DNA of 20,473 bases from Betaproteobacteria bacterium (GCA_025363575.1 JANYDM010000027.1:1-20473); one strand, 5' to 3'. Counted from the stretch's first letter, positions 7,334-16,014 are shown. Numbers and translations are program-made. The notes: generated by a model not told the origin, from the letters alone.

Positions 7334-8707
7334 TTATTTACCCCAGGGCTTGATCGCTTCTTTCAGCTGGTTATAGCCGTCGAGGTAGCGCGGGCGCTTC
7401 GCGCTGTATATCTTGTCAAACGTCGCCAGTTGCGCATCAAGCCACGTGGCGAGCTGCGCATTGCCCGGGTTGGCGGCCTTGTAAGCTTCGTTGATCAGAA
7501 CGAAATGTATGCGCGGATCATACGGTTGCTTTTCTCCGCCGACCGTTTCATCGCCATCGAGCAAACGCAGCAGCATCGCGTCGGCAGAACCAAGCGTCTG
7601 CTCAAATATCGGCTCGCCTTCGACGCGGTACATGACACTCGTCATGTCCTTGCCGTTGGTCATCGTGAACCCCATATCAGTCCACAGCTTCTTCATATCG
7701 ACCTTGGCGCCCACCTTGTCGATAATGATCTGGCCCCAGGCGCGCAGCACGTCCGGTGCGTCGGCCATCAGGTCGGTCAGGCGATCGCCGTCGAGGTCGG
7801 TTGCGTAAACGATACAGGGGCGTTGCTGGATCATGTCATGCAGCAGTAGTCCGAAGTTGGTGTCCGAGATATGCTCGTAAACATCCCCGCCCCAGTTTTC
7901 CATGCCGGCCTTGAAGTCCTTCGGCAGCAAAGCGACGATGGCATCGACGTTCGCCTTGTGTTCTTCGTAGGCATTGACCGCGTACTGGCGCTTCAATTTG
8001 AACTTGGTGCCGGCCAGCAGCCAGCGGACGATACCCGCATTGACGGCGTCCTCTTTGGCCTGGGTCGGCTTGGTGGCGACGCGTCCGATCTGACCGGTTT
8101 CGTGCACCATTTTCAGGAACAGGCGCGCGGCGTACGCCATGCGCACGCCGGGCGTGTTCATTTCGGAGTGAATATTGCCGGTGGCTTTGTCGACTATGAA
8201 CTTCTTGTTGTCCTGCGAGTAGGGCAGGCCGGGCATGAAGCGGATGCTGGTGATGCCGCCATAGGGTCGCACGTTGCAGTAGACGCCTGCCGCGGTGCGC
8301 AGCGGGGCGTTGGCCGATTTGCCCGCCACCACGACTTTCTTGCCGTTGTCATTGACCATGAAATCGCCGGCGGTCGACCATTTCAAGCAGGTGTAATCCA
8401 TTTTGCCGAACCACTCGAGCGACTTCAGCTTGGTATCGTGGCGGAACTGCGCCATCATCGGCACGCCGAGGAAGGGCAGGCCGAGCACGTCGAGCGCCAT
8501 CAGCGTGCCGTTGAGCGCGAACATGTCCGTGAACGCGTGCGCGACCGGTTTCACGCCGCCTGCATTATTGCCGCCTTCCCAGATGATTGCGTCGGCAATG
8601 CCGCGCGGCTGGGTATTGGAACGTTTGTATATGCTGTCGAGCAGCTTGAACAGGTCGCCTTTCTGTTCCTCCTGTGCTATTTTCAGCAGGTCGAGTTTTT
8701 CAGCCAT
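7334..8707 (-). CDS. Conserved-looking protein of unknown function, 457 residues
   Basis: I do not recognise this protein. It has no signal peptide or membrane segment and looks like a soluble cytoplasmic, probably enzymatic, protein. Visible features are Gly-rich turns (IIWEGGNNAGGVKP, 41-54), a conserved-looking core TLMALDVLGLPFLGVPMMAQ (68-87), three cysteines (C107, C144, C298), YGGITSIRFMPGLPYSQ (149-165), and an acidic motif YATDLDGDRLTDLMAD (301-316) that could bind a metal or phosphate but is not diagnostic. Codon use is like the neighbours and it has its own promoter candidate and strong terminator, so it is a real single-gene unit. GGAGA lies 10 nt before the ATG. It sits between aceB and csp-clpS-clpA, a position where isocitrate dehydrogenase is often found in betaproteobacteria, but it shows no isocitrate dehydrogenase motif. 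A role linked to central carbon metabolism is only a guess from context. Confidence 0.88.
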   Translation of the reverse strand: MAEKLDLLKIAQEEQKGDLFKLLDSIYKRSNTQPRGIADAIIWEGGNNAGGVKPVAHAFTDMFALNGTLMALDVLGLPFLGVPMMAQFRHDTKLKSLEWFGKMDYTCLKWSTAGDFMVNDNGKKVVVAGKSANAPLRTAAGVYCNVRPYGGITSIRFMPGLPYSQDNKKFIVDKATGNIHSEMNTPGVRMAYAARLFLKMVHETGQIGRVATKPTQAKEDAVNAGIVRWLLAGTKFKLKRQYAVNAYEEHKANVDAIVALLPKDFKAGMENWGGDVYEHISDTNFGLLLHDMIQQRPCIVYATDLDGDRLTDLMADAPDVLRAWGQIIIDKVGAKVDMKKLWTDMGFTMTNGKDMTSVMYRVEGEPIFEQTLGSADAMLLRLLDGDETVGGEKQPYDPRIHFVLINEAYKAANPGNAQLATWLDAQLATFDKIYSAKRPRYLDGYNQLKEAIKPWGK

Positions 8708-8845
8708 GATGCTTTAGTCTCCATTCGAATGTGATGGGTCAAATGATCGGCGTGCCGCGGCGATCGGTCGGGGGTTATCACGAGGATTGCTTGCGGCCGG
8801 CGCGTCTGGCTGCGCCCGCTGCCCTGCGGATGGTGCCTCGCCCCA

Positions 8846-8874
8846 ATTATCTCATTTAATCGATTGCGCATAAA
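8846..8874 (-). promoter_or_regulatory. Candidate promoter of the 457-residue unknown gene
   Basis: On the minus strand GATAAT (8846-8851, 5 of 6 to the -10 consensus) has TTTATG (8869-8874) 17 bp upstream as a weak -35. It would give a leader of about 130 nt. It lies just beyond the csp terminator. Confidence 0.4.
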
Positions 8875-8911
8875 CGCGCGGGATTGCGCCAAGCCGCAGC
8901 GATCCGCAGCC

Positions 8912-8946
8912 AAAAAAAAGCTCAACCGGCGGAGGCCGGATGAGCT
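8912..8946 (-). terminator. Intrinsic terminator of the cold-shock gene
   Basis: Read on the minus strand, AGCTCA and CCGG form a stem with TGAGCT and CCGG (one A-A mismatch, 6-nt loop, 8919-8946), followed directly by a run of eight T. This is a textbook rho-independent terminator 39 nt after the csp stop. Confidence 0.95.
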
Positions 8947-8985
8947 CTTATTCAGATATTCTGGGTTATGCTGTTTTTTTTGCGC

Positions 8986-9189
8986 TCAGACAGCCTGGAT
9001 GTTGGATGCCTGCTTGCCTTTCGGGCCCTGGGTCACTTCGAAGGAAACCTTCTGACCTTCTTTGAGGGTTTTAAAACCGCCCATTTGAATCGCCGAGAAG
9101 TGGGCGAACAAATCTTCACTACCGTCATCCGGCGTTATGAAGCCATAGCCCTTCGCGTCGTTGAACCATTTCACCGTGCCTGTTGCCAT
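8986..9189 (-). CDS. csp: Cold-shock protein, CspA family
   Basis: A 67-residue single cold-shock domain, the usual full length. It begins [20 protein letters not shown], with the nucleic-acid-binding RNP1 motif KGYGFI (13-18) and RNP2-type DLFAHF (26-31), and continues with [15 protein letters not shown] as in the family. These proteins bind single-stranded RNA and DNA in the cytoplasm and melt RNA structure, often after cold shock or during growth transitions. AAGGA lies 8 nt before the ATG. The gene has a good sigma-70 promoter about 155 nt upstream and a long structured leader, which is typical of genes controlled after transcription initiation. Which csp paralogue it is, and whether it is cold-induced, cannot be told from sequence. 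Confidence 0.96.
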   Translation of the reverse strand: MATGTVKWFNDAKGYGFITPDDGSEDLFAHFSAIQMGGFKTLKEGQKVSFEVTQGPKGKQASNIQAV

Positions 9190-9314
9190 ATTGCTGTTCC
9201 TTATGAACTTAAAAAATTACCGGAAATGATCTCCGGCGACTGTTTGAGTTTCAAGGACGCATACGGCAAAACGACCGGACCGGTAACTGCGATCGAGCTT
9301 GAAGCCAAACACCT
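9190..9314 (-). promoter_or_regulatory. Structured 5' leader of csp with hairpin and U-run
   Basis: The predicted leader is about 125 nt. Near its 3' end a hairpin CCGGA / TCCGG (9220-9236, 7-nt loop) is followed on the minus strand by TAA and six T (9211-9216), just upstream of the ribosome binding site. A second self-complementary word, ACCGGTCCGGT, lies further 5'. Such leaders act as RNA thermosensors or attenuators in csp genes; that role is inferred here. Confidence 0.5.
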
Positions 9315-9320
9315 TTCGGC

Positions 9321-9349
9321 TTTCTAGGCTATTTGCCTGGGGAAGTCAA
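9321..9349 (-). promoter_or_regulatory. Sigma-70 promoter of csp
   Basis: On the minus strand TTGACT (9344-9349, 5 of 6) is separated by exactly 17 bp from TAGAAA (9321-9326, 4 of 6). Transcription would begin near 9314. Confidence 0.65.
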
Positions 9350-9379
9350 GTTTTTGTTCGCGAGGGTGTTTTTTAGCAC

Positions 9380-9407
9380 TTGAATATTCTGCAATTATGG
9401 TCAAAAT
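9380..9407 (+). promoter_or_regulatory. Candidate promoter of clpS-clpA
   Basis: TTGAAT (9380-9385) and CAAAAT (9402-9407) are separated by 16 bp, each 4 of 6 to consensus, in the A/T-rich gap between the divergent csp and clpS genes. The -35 is about 30 bp from the csp -35, so the two promoters are back to back. Confidence 0.35.
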
Positions 9408-9445
9408 AACAGCTGATTGCGCGTGTATGGACGGTGGTATCTAGA

Positions 9446-9754
9446 ATGGCAATACGGCAGCGCGAAGACTCGGTTCTGGAGGCGAAAAAGGCCAAGGTCA
9501 AGTCGCCGCCGATGTTCAAGGTTTTGCTGTTGAATGACGATTACACGCCAATGGATTTTGTCGTCATGGTTCTGCAGAAATTTTTCTCCCTCAGCCGCGA
9601 AAAGGCAACTCAAATTATGCTCAAGGTTCATCGCGATGGTACCGGTGTATGCGGGGTCTATCCGCGCGACGTGGCGGCGACCAAGGTCGAACAGGTCAGC
9701 GCTTATGCCCGTCAGCATCAGCACCCGTTGTGCTGCGTGATGGAGGAAAACTGA
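9446..9754 (+). CDS. clpS: ClpS, N-degron adaptor of ClpAP
   Basis: This 102-residue adaptor binds proteins with destabilising N-terminal residues and hands them to ClpA, and also steers ClpAP away from other substrates. After a flexible N-terminal tail (about 1-22) the core shows [22 protein letters not shown], with Asn30, Asp31, Asp32, gatekeeper-like Met36 and His62 ([12 protein letters not shown]), the residues that form the N-degron pocket in the E. coli protein. The core continues to [19 protein letters not shown] at 9446 is preferred; an in-frame GTG at 9434 would add four residues. The stop overlaps the clpA start (TGATG), giving a coupled clpS-clpA operon. Confidence 0.96.
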   Translation: MAIRQREDSVLEAKKAKVKSPPMFKVLLLNDDYTPMDFVVMVLQKFFSLSREKATQIMLKVHRDGTGVCGVYPRDVAATKVEQVSAYARQHQHPLCCVMEEN

Positions 9755-12009
9755 TGATCGCCCAGGAGCTTGAAGTCAGCCTGCATATGGCGTTCATGGA
9801 GGCGCGCCAGAAGCGCCACGAATTCATAACGGTCGAACATCTGCTGCTCGCACTGCTCGACAACCCTTCCGCGTCCGAAGTGCTGAAAGCGTGCGCGGCC
9901 GAAATCGACGATCTGCGCAAGCTGCTGTCCGAATTCGTCACCGAGCACACGCCGATTTTGACGACCGAAGACACCGATACCCAGCCCACTCTCGGTTTTC
10001 AGCGCGTGATCCAGCGCGCGATACTGCATGTGCAGTCGTCGGGCAAGAAGGAAGTCACCGGTGCCAACGTGCTGGTCGCGATATTCGGCGAGAAAGATTC
10101 GCACGCGGTTTATTTCCTGCATCAGAAAGGCGTTACTCGTCTCGACGTCGTCAATTTCATATCGCACGGCATCAGCAAGGTGCCGCAGGCGGCCCCCGGC
10201 AAGAGCGACGGCGAGGCGGAATCCGAGCAGGAGCAGACTTCCGGCGGCGCGCTCGAAACCTATACGCTGAATCTGAATTCGCTCGCGCTCGCCGGCAAAA
10301 TCGATCCGCTGATCGGCCGCGACCGCGAATTGGAGCGCGTCGTGCAGACCTTGTGCCGCCGGCGCAAGAACAATCCTCTGCTCGTAGGCGAAGCTGGCGT
10401 AGGTAAAACGGCGATCGCCGAGGGGCTCGCGCGGCGCATCGTAGAAGGCGACGTGCCCGAGATACTTGCGAAATGCACAGTCTATGCGCTCGACATGGGC
10501 GCGCTGCTGGCCGGGACGAAATACCGCGGCGATTTCGAGCAACGCCTGAAAGCAGTGCTCAAACAACTGTTCGACAACACGCACGCCATTCTCTTCATCG
10601 ACGAGATCCATACACTAATCGGCGCCGGTGCAGCGTCGGGCGGCACGCTCGACGCTTCAAATCTGCTGAAGCCCGCGCTGTCGACAGGCCAGTTGAAGTG
10701 CATAGGCGCGACGACTTATCAGGAATACCGCGGCATCTTCGAAAAAGACCACGCGCTCTCGCGCCGTTTCCAGAAGGTCGATGTGGTAGAGCCGAGCATT
10801 TCGGAGACCGTGTCGATCCTGCGCGGATTGAAAACGCGCTTTGAGGAGCACCATGGCATCAAATACGCATCGTCCGCGTTGACGTCGGCGGCGGAACTGG
10901 CGGCGCGCTACATTAACGACCGCCATCTGCCGGACAAAGCGATCGATGTCATCGACGAAGCGGGCGCTGCGCAACGCATCCTGCCCAAATCGAAGCAGAA
11001 AAAAGTCATTACCAAACACGAGATCGAGGAAATCGTCGCCAAGATCGCTCGCGTGCCGGCGCAAAGCGTCAATTCCGACGATCGTTCGCAATTGAAAAAC
11101 CTTGATCGCAACCTGAAGGCGGTGGTGTTCGGCCAGGACAAAGCCATTGATGCGCTCGCTGCGGCAATCAAAATGTCGCGCAGCGGGCTCGGCAACCCGC
11201 AGAAGCCGACCGGCTCGTTCCTGTTTTCGGGCCCGACCGGCGTCGGCAAGACCGAAGTCGCGCGCCAGCTCGCTTATATCATGGGCGTTGAACTGATCCG
11301 CTTCGACATGTCCGAATACATGGAGCGCCACGCGGTGTCGCGGTTGATTGGCGCCCCTCCGGGATACGTCGGGTTCGATCAGGGCGGGTTGCTGACCGAA
11401 GCCGTCACCAAGCAGCCGTATGCAGTGCTGCTGCTCGATGAAATCGAGAAAGCGCACCCGGACGTCTACAACATTCTGCTGCAGGTGATGGACCACGGGA
11501 CGCTGACGGACAACAACGGGCGCAAAGCTGATTTTCGCCATGTGATGATCATCATGACCACCAATGCCGGCGCAGCGGAGCTCTCGAAAACATCGATGGG
11601 GTTCACCGTGTCGACGCAGGCGGGCGACGAGATGGCTGAAATCAAGCGCATGTTCACGCCCGAGTTCCGCAACCGTCTTGACGCGATCATCTCGTTCGCG
11701 GCGCTTGATCGTGAAATCATCATGCGCGTCGTCGACAAGTTCCTGATGCAACTCGAAGAGCAACTGGAGGAGAAAAAAGTCGAGGCCACGTTCACGCCCG
11801 CGCTCAAGGAGCATCTGGCTAAAAAGGGTTTCGACCCGCAGATGGGCGCGCGCCCTATGGCGCGCCTTATCCAGGACACCATACGCACCGCGCTCGCCGA
11901 CGAGTTGCTTTTCGGCAAGCTCGCGAACGGCGGCAAAGTCACTGTCGATATCGACGCCAGCGGCAAAGTGCAACTGCTATTCGACGAGGAAGTCGCGAGC
12001 GTCGTCTGA
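9754..12009 (+). CDS. clpA: ClpA, ATPase subunit of the ClpAP protease
   Basis: A 751-residue class I AAA+ unfoldase that feeds substrates into the ClpP chamber. Start at 9754 overlaps the clpS stop and has AGGA 8 nt upstream. The N-domain (about 1-145, two Clp repeats) binds ClpS. The acidic linker [13 protein letters not shown] leads to AAA-1 with Walker A GEAGVGKT (212-219), Walker [13 protein letters not shown] and a pore loop [12 protein letters not shown]-2 has Walker A GPTGVGKT (493-500), Walker [14 protein letters not shown], pore loop [13 protein letters not shown] and sensor motifs to [10 protein letters not shown]. The ClpP-docking loop, IGL in E. coli, reads Met-Gly-Phe at 615-617. 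The ClpB/ClpC-type middle domain is absent, as expected for ClpA. clpP is not in the window. Confidence 0.97.
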   Translation: MIAQELEVSLHMAFMEARQKRHEFITVEHLLLALLDNPSASEVLKACAAEIDDLRKLLSEFVTEHTPILTTEDTDTQPTLGFQRVIQRAILHVQSSGKKEVTGANVLVAIFGEKDSHAVYFLHQKGVTRLDVVNFISHGISKVPQAAPGKSDGEAESEQEQTSGGALETYTLNLNSLALAGKIDPLIGRDRELERVVQTLCRRRKNNPLLVGEAGVGKTAIAEGLARRIVEGDVPEILAKCTVYALDMGALLAGTKYRGDFEQRLKAVLKQLFDNTHAILFIDEIHTLIGAGAASGGTLDASNLLKPALSTGQLKCIGATTYQEYRGIFEKDHALSRRFQKVDVVEPSISETVSILRGLKTRFEEHHGIKYASSALTSAAELAARYINDRHLPDKAIDVIDEAGAAQRILPKSKQKKVITKHEIEEIVAKIARVPAQSVNSDDRSQLKNLDRNLKAVVFGQDKAIDALAAAIKMSRSGLGNPQKPTGSFLFSGPTGVGKTEVARQLAYIMGVELIRFDMSEYMERHAVSRLIGAPPGYVGFDQGGLLTEAVTKQPYAVLLLDEIEKAHPDVYNILLQVMDHGTLTDNNGRKADFRHVMIIMTTNAGAAELSKTSMGFTVSTQAGDEMAEIKRMFTPEFRNRLDAIISFAALDREIIMRVVDKFLMQLEEQLEEKKVEATFTPALKEHLAKKGFDPQMGARPMARLIQDTIRTALADELLFGKLANGGKVTVDIDASGKVQLLFDEEVASVV

Positions 12010-12110
12010 TTCGGCGCGCGCTGGCTCCCAACTGCTGCGGGGCCGATTGATTGCCGGTTTCAATTTCCGCGTCCGTACCCGCTGAGGCGGCTGCCGCCGA
12101 GGATCAGGAA

Positions 12111-12437
12111 ATGCTTCGACGTCACTTTCGTTTTGCAAGGCGCGCCAGTGCGGGCGCTTTCGCTGCGGCGCTGCTCTGCGCCAGCAACGGCTATGCTCAG
12201 CCGACCGACGAAATCCGCGGGATGGCCGCGACCTGCACCAATTGCCACGGCGCAGAGAGCGGGAAACCAGGCGGCATGCCCGCAATCGCCGGCAAGCCCG
12301 CGAGCGAACTGTCGCGGCAGCTCAGGGACTTCAAGTCGGGCGCGCGCCCGGCGACACTCATGCATCAACTGACGCGCGGATTCAGCGATGAGCAACTCGA
12401 GCAGCTTGCTGCGTACTTCGCAGGGGCGAGCAAATGA
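12111..12437 (+). CDS. fccA: Monohaem cytochrome c, FccA-type subunit of sulfide dehydrogenase
   Basis: A 108-residue c-type cytochrome. The ATG at 12111 opens a clear Sec signal peptide (MLRRHFRFARRASAGAFAAA, cleavage near SNGYA-Q), which favours it over an in-frame TTG at 12051. The haem-binding motif is CTNCH (42-46); Met84 in TLMHQLTRGFSDEQL is the likely distal ligand, placed as in class I cytochromes of the c553/c4 type. AGGA lies close to the ATG, and a GGCGG/CCGCC hairpin (12086-12098) precedes it. It overlaps the FAD subunit gene by ATGA, so it is the electron-accepting cytochrome partner of that enzyme in the periplasm. It carries one haem, whereas the purple sulfur bacterial FccA carries two. 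Confidence 0.85.
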   Translation: MLRRHFRFARRASAGAFAAALLCASNGYAQPTDEIRGMAATCTNCHGAESGKPGGMPAIAGKPASELSRQLRDFKSGARPATLMHQLTRGFSDEQLEQLAAYFAGASK

Positions 12438-13744
12438 TTTCGCCCGCCGCAGGCGCGGCGCATCCACCCGTTTCGCAGAACCGGCGCGCATTCATCAAGC
12501 GACTTGCGGCGACTGCCGGCACGGGAGTAATGGCCTCGCATGGCATCGCCGCTTTCGGGCAGACCGCGGCCCGCGTAATTGTCATCGGCGCGGGCTATTC
12601 CGGCGCGGCCGCCGCAAAGCACATACGCCGGTTGGCGCCCGACATTGAAGTCACGCTGATCGAGCGCGGTTCCGAATTCATTTCCTGTCCGCTGAGCAAT
12701 CTGGTTCTCGGCGGAAGCCGGTCACTCGCCGATCTCACCGTGGCTTACGACGGCCTGCAAAAATACGGCGTCAAGCTGGTGCATGGCGATGCGATCGCGA
12801 TCGATCCGGTGCGGCGCGAAGTGCGCCTGGCCAGCGGCTCTGTTCTCACGTACGACCGCTTGCTCGTCGCGCCCGGCGTCGACATGAGCTATGCCTCGAT
12901 CCCGGGTCTTGCGGGCAGCGATGCGCAGAACCGCGTCCCGCATGCGTGGAAAGCCGGCGCGCAAACGGTCGCGTTGCGCAAACAGCTCGAAGCAATGCCG
13001 GACGGCGGCGTATTCGCCATTCATGTGCCGCGCGCGCCGTACCGTTGCGCGCCGGCGCCGTATGAGCGCGCATGCCAGGTTGCCTTTTATTTCAAAAACG
13101 CCAAGCCGAAGTCGAAGGTGCTGGTGCTCGATGCCAACGAAGACGTGCAATCGAAGAAAGCGCTTTTCATGGCTGCATGGAACGGCCCGTATAAAGGCAT
13201 AGTCGACTACCGCCCGAACAGTGAGATCACCGACGTCGACGTCAAAACGCTGACCGCGAAAATGGAATTCGAAGACGTCAAAGCGGATGTGCTCAACGTC
13301 ATTCCGCCGCAGAAGGCCGGGGCGATAGCGGAGCAGGCCGGATTGATTACCGCCAACAATCGCTGGTGCGAAGTGGATTGGCTGACGCTGGAATCGGTCG
13401 CGCAAAAAAACATACATGTGCTGGGCGATGCCACGCTGACCGCGCCGGTTATGCCGAAATCGGGGCATATGGCCAATCAGCATGCCAAAGTATGCGCCGC
13501 CGCCGTGATCGCTTTGCTCAAGAGCCGGCCCGTCAACCGCCAGCCGTTCATGATCAACACGTGCTACAGCTTCGTGGACGACAGGAATGCCGGCCATGTG
13601 GCGACGGTGCACCGTTACGAAGCGGAGCAGAAAACCATGGTCGTCGTGAAAGGCAGCGGCGGGCTTTCCGACAAGGCCAATGAAATCGAAGGTGCGTTGG
13701 CGAACTCGTGGGCAAGGAATATCTGGGCGGATATGCTGGCCTAG
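12434..13744 (+). CDS. fccB: Flavocytochrome c sulfide dehydrogenase, FAD subunit
   Basis: A 436-residue flavoprotein that oxidises sulfide to sulfur or polysulfide and passes electrons to its cytochrome partner in the periplasm. The N-terminus has a twin-arginine export motif QNRRAFIKRLAATAG (Arg17-Arg18), so it is exported folded with FAD. The FAD-binding Rossmann motif is VIVIGAGYSGAAAA (Gly52, Gly54, Gly57). Cys85 in EFISCPLSNLVLGG matches the cysteine that links FAD covalently in the Allochromatium enzyme, and Cys205 (APYRCAPAPYERA) and Cys377 (INTCYSFV) match its redox-active disulfide. Motifs HVLGDA and KSGHMANQHAKV complete the family pattern. It is translationally coupled to the cytochrome gene (ATGA). 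SoxF is a close homologue and cannot be excluded, but no other sox gene is nearby. Confidence 0.9.
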   Translation: MISPAAGAAHPPVSQNRRAFIKRLAATAGTGVMASHGIAAFGQTAARVIVIGAGYSGAAAAKHIRRLAPDIEVTLIERGSEFISCPLSNLVLGGSRSLADLTVAYDGLQKYGVKLVHGDAIAIDPVRREVRLASGSVLTYDRLLVAPGVDMSYASIPGLAGSDAQNRVPHAWKAGAQTVALRKQLEAMPDGGVFAIHVPRAPYRCAPAPYERACQVAFYFKNAKPKSKVLVLDANEDVQSKKALFMAAWNGPYKGIVDYRPNSEITDVDVKTLTAKMEFEDVKADVLNVIPPQKAGAIAEQAGLITANNRWCEVDWLTLESVAQKNIHVLGDATLTAPVMPKSGHMANQHAKVCAAAVIALLKSRPVNRQPFMINTCYSFVDDRNAGHVATVHRYEAEQKTMVVVKGSGGLSDKANEIEGALANSWARNIWADMLA

Positions 13745-13754
13745 CACCACGTGC

Positions 13755-14132
13755 CTAGCGCTGCAGCGATCGCCGTGGCCGCACGAACCACCAGGTTGCA
13801 GCCACCAGTAGCGCGAACAATACGTACGCGACCGTGAATACCCAATCCGGAAAATTGTAAAACAGCAGATGACGCAGCCGGCGCGCGACAAAGTTCATGT
13901 CTGTGCGCGTCCCGCGCAATGCGTCTTCCCATACTGTCAGCGGGCAGGCCATGCCGACCAGCGCCTCGGCCGCGACGAACAAGATTGCTGCGAGGTGTGC
14001 TGTGCGGAACGCAAAGCCGCGCACCCATTGCCAGCCGGCTGCCGCGCCGAGCCAGATGAGCACGAGCCCGCCGGTGACGAACAACACGAATGCAAAGTGA
14101 GTTGCCAGTATCAGGTCGGCGAGCCACGTCAT
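13755..14132 (-). CDS. DUF2784-like small membrane protein
   Basis: A 125-residue integral membrane protein with about four hydrophobic segments (roughly residues 4-30, 42-66 and 92-117, the first possibly two). The pattern ADLILATHFAFVLFVTGGLVL at the start, a conserved MACPLTVWEDALRG in the middle, and a basic C-terminus is what I associate with the DUF2784 family; no biochemical role is known to me. It follows the histidine kinase gene on the same strand after 52 nt and may be the last gene of that operon. It is convergent with fccB, with 10 nt between the stops. No strong ribosome binding site is visible. Confidence 0.75.
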   Translation of the reverse strand: MTWLADLILATHFAFVLFVTGGLVLIWLGAAAGWQWVRGFAFRTAHLAAILFVAAEALVGMACPLTVWEDALRGTRTDMNFVARRLRHLLFYNFPDWVFTVAYVLFALLVAATWWFVRPRRSLQR

Positions 14133-14184
14133 GATTGGTCCGGTAATTTTCGGGTCAGCCCCGAGGGAGGGGTGTGCTTTAACG

Positions 14185-16011
14185 TCATGCCGCGGCCGTG
14201 GCGACCGGCGGGCTGAAGCCGGGGGCCGCCGCGATGCGTCTGCGCAGTTCTTCCGCCATCACGGGTTTCAGCAGGAAATCGAGATTGGCCTCGCGTGCCA
14301 GTGAATCGAGCTCCGGCGTCATGCTGCCGGTCACCAGTATGCCCGGGATTTCCGGGTCGAGTTCGCGGCGTATTCGTTGCGCAACCTCGATGCCGCTCTG
14401 GCCCGTGCCGAGTCGATGGTCGACGATCAGCAAAGCGGGAAGCTTGCCTGCCGCGTGCACCGCTGCGACTACGTTATCGCCGGTGGTCGAGCCGATGACC
14501 TCGGCGCCCCAGCCGGCCAGCAATACTTGCATGCCCTCGACGATGGCGCTTTCATCGTCGATGACGACGATCAGTTTTCCCGTCAAGTCGGTGGCGCCCT
14601 GTGTGGCGACGGTGCCGGTATCGCCGCGTATCTCATCAAGTCGACCGATGGGCACATCAAAGCTGAAGGCAGAGCCTTTGCCGTATTCGGATGTCACGAT
14701 GATGCGGTAATCGAGTAGCCCGCAGAGCCTCTGTACGATGGAAAGCCCGAGCCCCAGTCCCTTCTTGCTGGTACGTCCCGGGTTGCCGAGCTGGAGAAAC
14801 TCTTCGAAGATGCGCTCGCAGTCCTCGGCGCGGATGCCGATACCGGTGTCGCGCACTTCGACGCGCAGCGCATCACCTGCCGGCGTCGCGGTGACCGCTA
14901 CTTCGCCGGCAGACGTATAGCGCACGGCATTGCTGATGAGATTGCGCAGGATGCGTTCCAACAATATGGCGTCGCTGTTCACGATGTACGGGCCGCTTGC
15001 GATTGCCAGCCGCAGGTTTTTTTCGGCTGTCTCACCTGCGAATTCACCGCGCAGGCGGCCGAATATATCGGCCAGCGCAAACCGGGTCAGGCTCGGCTTG
15101 ACCACGCCGGAATCGAGTTTGGAGATGTCGAGCAGCTCGTTGAAGAGGGCTTCCAGCGCCGCGACCGAATCGTTGATGCTGGAGACCAGTTTGGCATCGT
15201 CGGGGTCGTGCACCTTGTCGGCGAGGGCGGACGCGAACAAGCCGACCGCGTGCAGAGGCTGACGCAGGTCATGGCTGGCCGCCGCAAAGAACTGCGTCTT
15301 CGCGCGGTTGGCCTGCTCGGCGGCGATGCGCGCCTGCTCCAAGTCGATGTTCTGCGCGGCCAGGCGGTCAGCCAGGACCTGTTTTTCAAAGCGGTTGCGC
15401 AGCGATTCGATCAGCATGCGGTTGTGGTTGCGCGCGAACGACATGAGCCCGAGCGTAATCGCGAGCGTAATGACGCTAAGCATGTAATGCGGCATGTCTG
15501 CTTCGTACGAATTGCGCGCGACGAACGGCGCTAACGCCGGCAGCACGAACGAATAGAAGGATGGCATATGCGCGCCGAGCATCGGCACTGCCGCGGAGGT
15601 CATGCCGAATACGAGTATCGTCAGCACCGACTGCGAAAGGTAGTGCCCGGATATATAGAACACCAGGGCGGTCGATCCCCACATGGCGCCTGAAAGGCAG
15701 GCGCCCGCGGCCCAAAGCACGGCGGCATCGCTGGCATTTTTGAACCTGAAACCGGCAGTGCGGCTCTTGAAGTAAAGCACGAGACGCGTGCCTTGAAACA
15801 GCGTGATGCCCGCGAGCCAGCCAAAAACCGTTGCCGACGGAAGCTCGGCGAGCATGACGACAGTCAGCATCAGCGCGCCGGCCATATTGCCCGCGATCGA
15901 CGTGGGTAGCTGGCGATAGAGGATGCTGACCTGCTCCGCGTGTATCAGCGCGCTCAGTTGTGACTCGGACAGCGGTTTTTTTCTGGTCTTTCTTTTGCGG
16001 TAGAGCATCAT
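14185..16011 (-). CDS. Membrane-bound hybrid histidine kinase with C-terminal receiver
   Basis: A 608-residue sensor kinase. The N-terminal basic cytoplasmic tail leads into about six membrane segments (roughly residues 42-195) with hardly any loop between them, so it probably senses a signal at or in the membrane. A coiled-coil linker (about 200-240) is followed by the H-box FFAAASHDLRQPLHAVGLF (phosphoacceptor His247), N-box LERILRNLISNAVRYT, G1 VEVRDTGIGI, F-box and G2 GLGLGLSIV, then a receiver domain (about 480-592) with acidic pair Asp485-Asp486, phosphoacceptor Asp531, Thr561 and Lys582. The gene starts 3 nt after the response regulator stop, so both are made together and the receiver may relay or brake phosphate flow to it. 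The signal is unknown; proximity to fccAB suggests, but does not show, sulfur or redox control. Confidence 0.92.
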   Translation of the reverse strand: MMLYRKRKTRKKPLSESQLSALIHAEQVSILYRQLPTSIAGNMAGALMLTVVMLAELPSATVFGWLAGITLFQGTRLVLYFKSRTAGFRFKNASDAAVLWAAGACLSGAMWGSTALVFYISGHYLSQSVLTILVFGMTSAAVPMLGAHMPSFYSFVLPALAPFVARNSYEADMPHYMLSVITLAITLGLMSFARNHNRMLIESLRNRFEKQVLADRLAAQNIDLEQARIAAEQANRAKTQFFAAASHDLRQPLHAVGLFASALADKVHDPDDAKLVSSINDSVAALEALFNELLDISKLDSGVVKPSLTRFALADIFGRLRGEFAGETAEKNLRLAIASGPYIVNSDAILLERILRNLISNAVRYTSAGEVAVTATPAGDALRVEVRDTGIGIRAEDCERIFEEFLQLGNPGRTSKKGLGLGLSIVQRLCGLLDYRIIVTSEYGKGSAFSFDVPIGRLDEIRGDTGTVATQGATDLTGKLIVVIDDESAIVEGMQVLLAGWGAEVIGSTTGDNVVAAVHAAGKLPALLIVDHRLGTGQSGIEVAQRIRRELDPEIPGILVTGSMTPELDSLAREANLDFLLKPVMAEELRRRIAAAPGFSPPVATAAA

Positions 16012-16014
16012 GGG

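Noticed and set aside
10657..11973. Long minus-strand open frame opposite clpA
   Set aside because: It lies within a certain clpA gene and shows only the antisense of its conserved motifs.
12722..13891. Minus-strand open frame of 389 codons opposite fccB
   Set aside because: Antisense shadow of fccB, and it also overlaps the DUF2784-like gene on the same strand in another frame.
14133..14184. TCGGG/CCCGA inverted repeat between the kinase and DUF2784-like genes
   Set aside because: It is short and followed by A rather than T on the transcribed strand, so it does not support a terminator; read-through is more likely.
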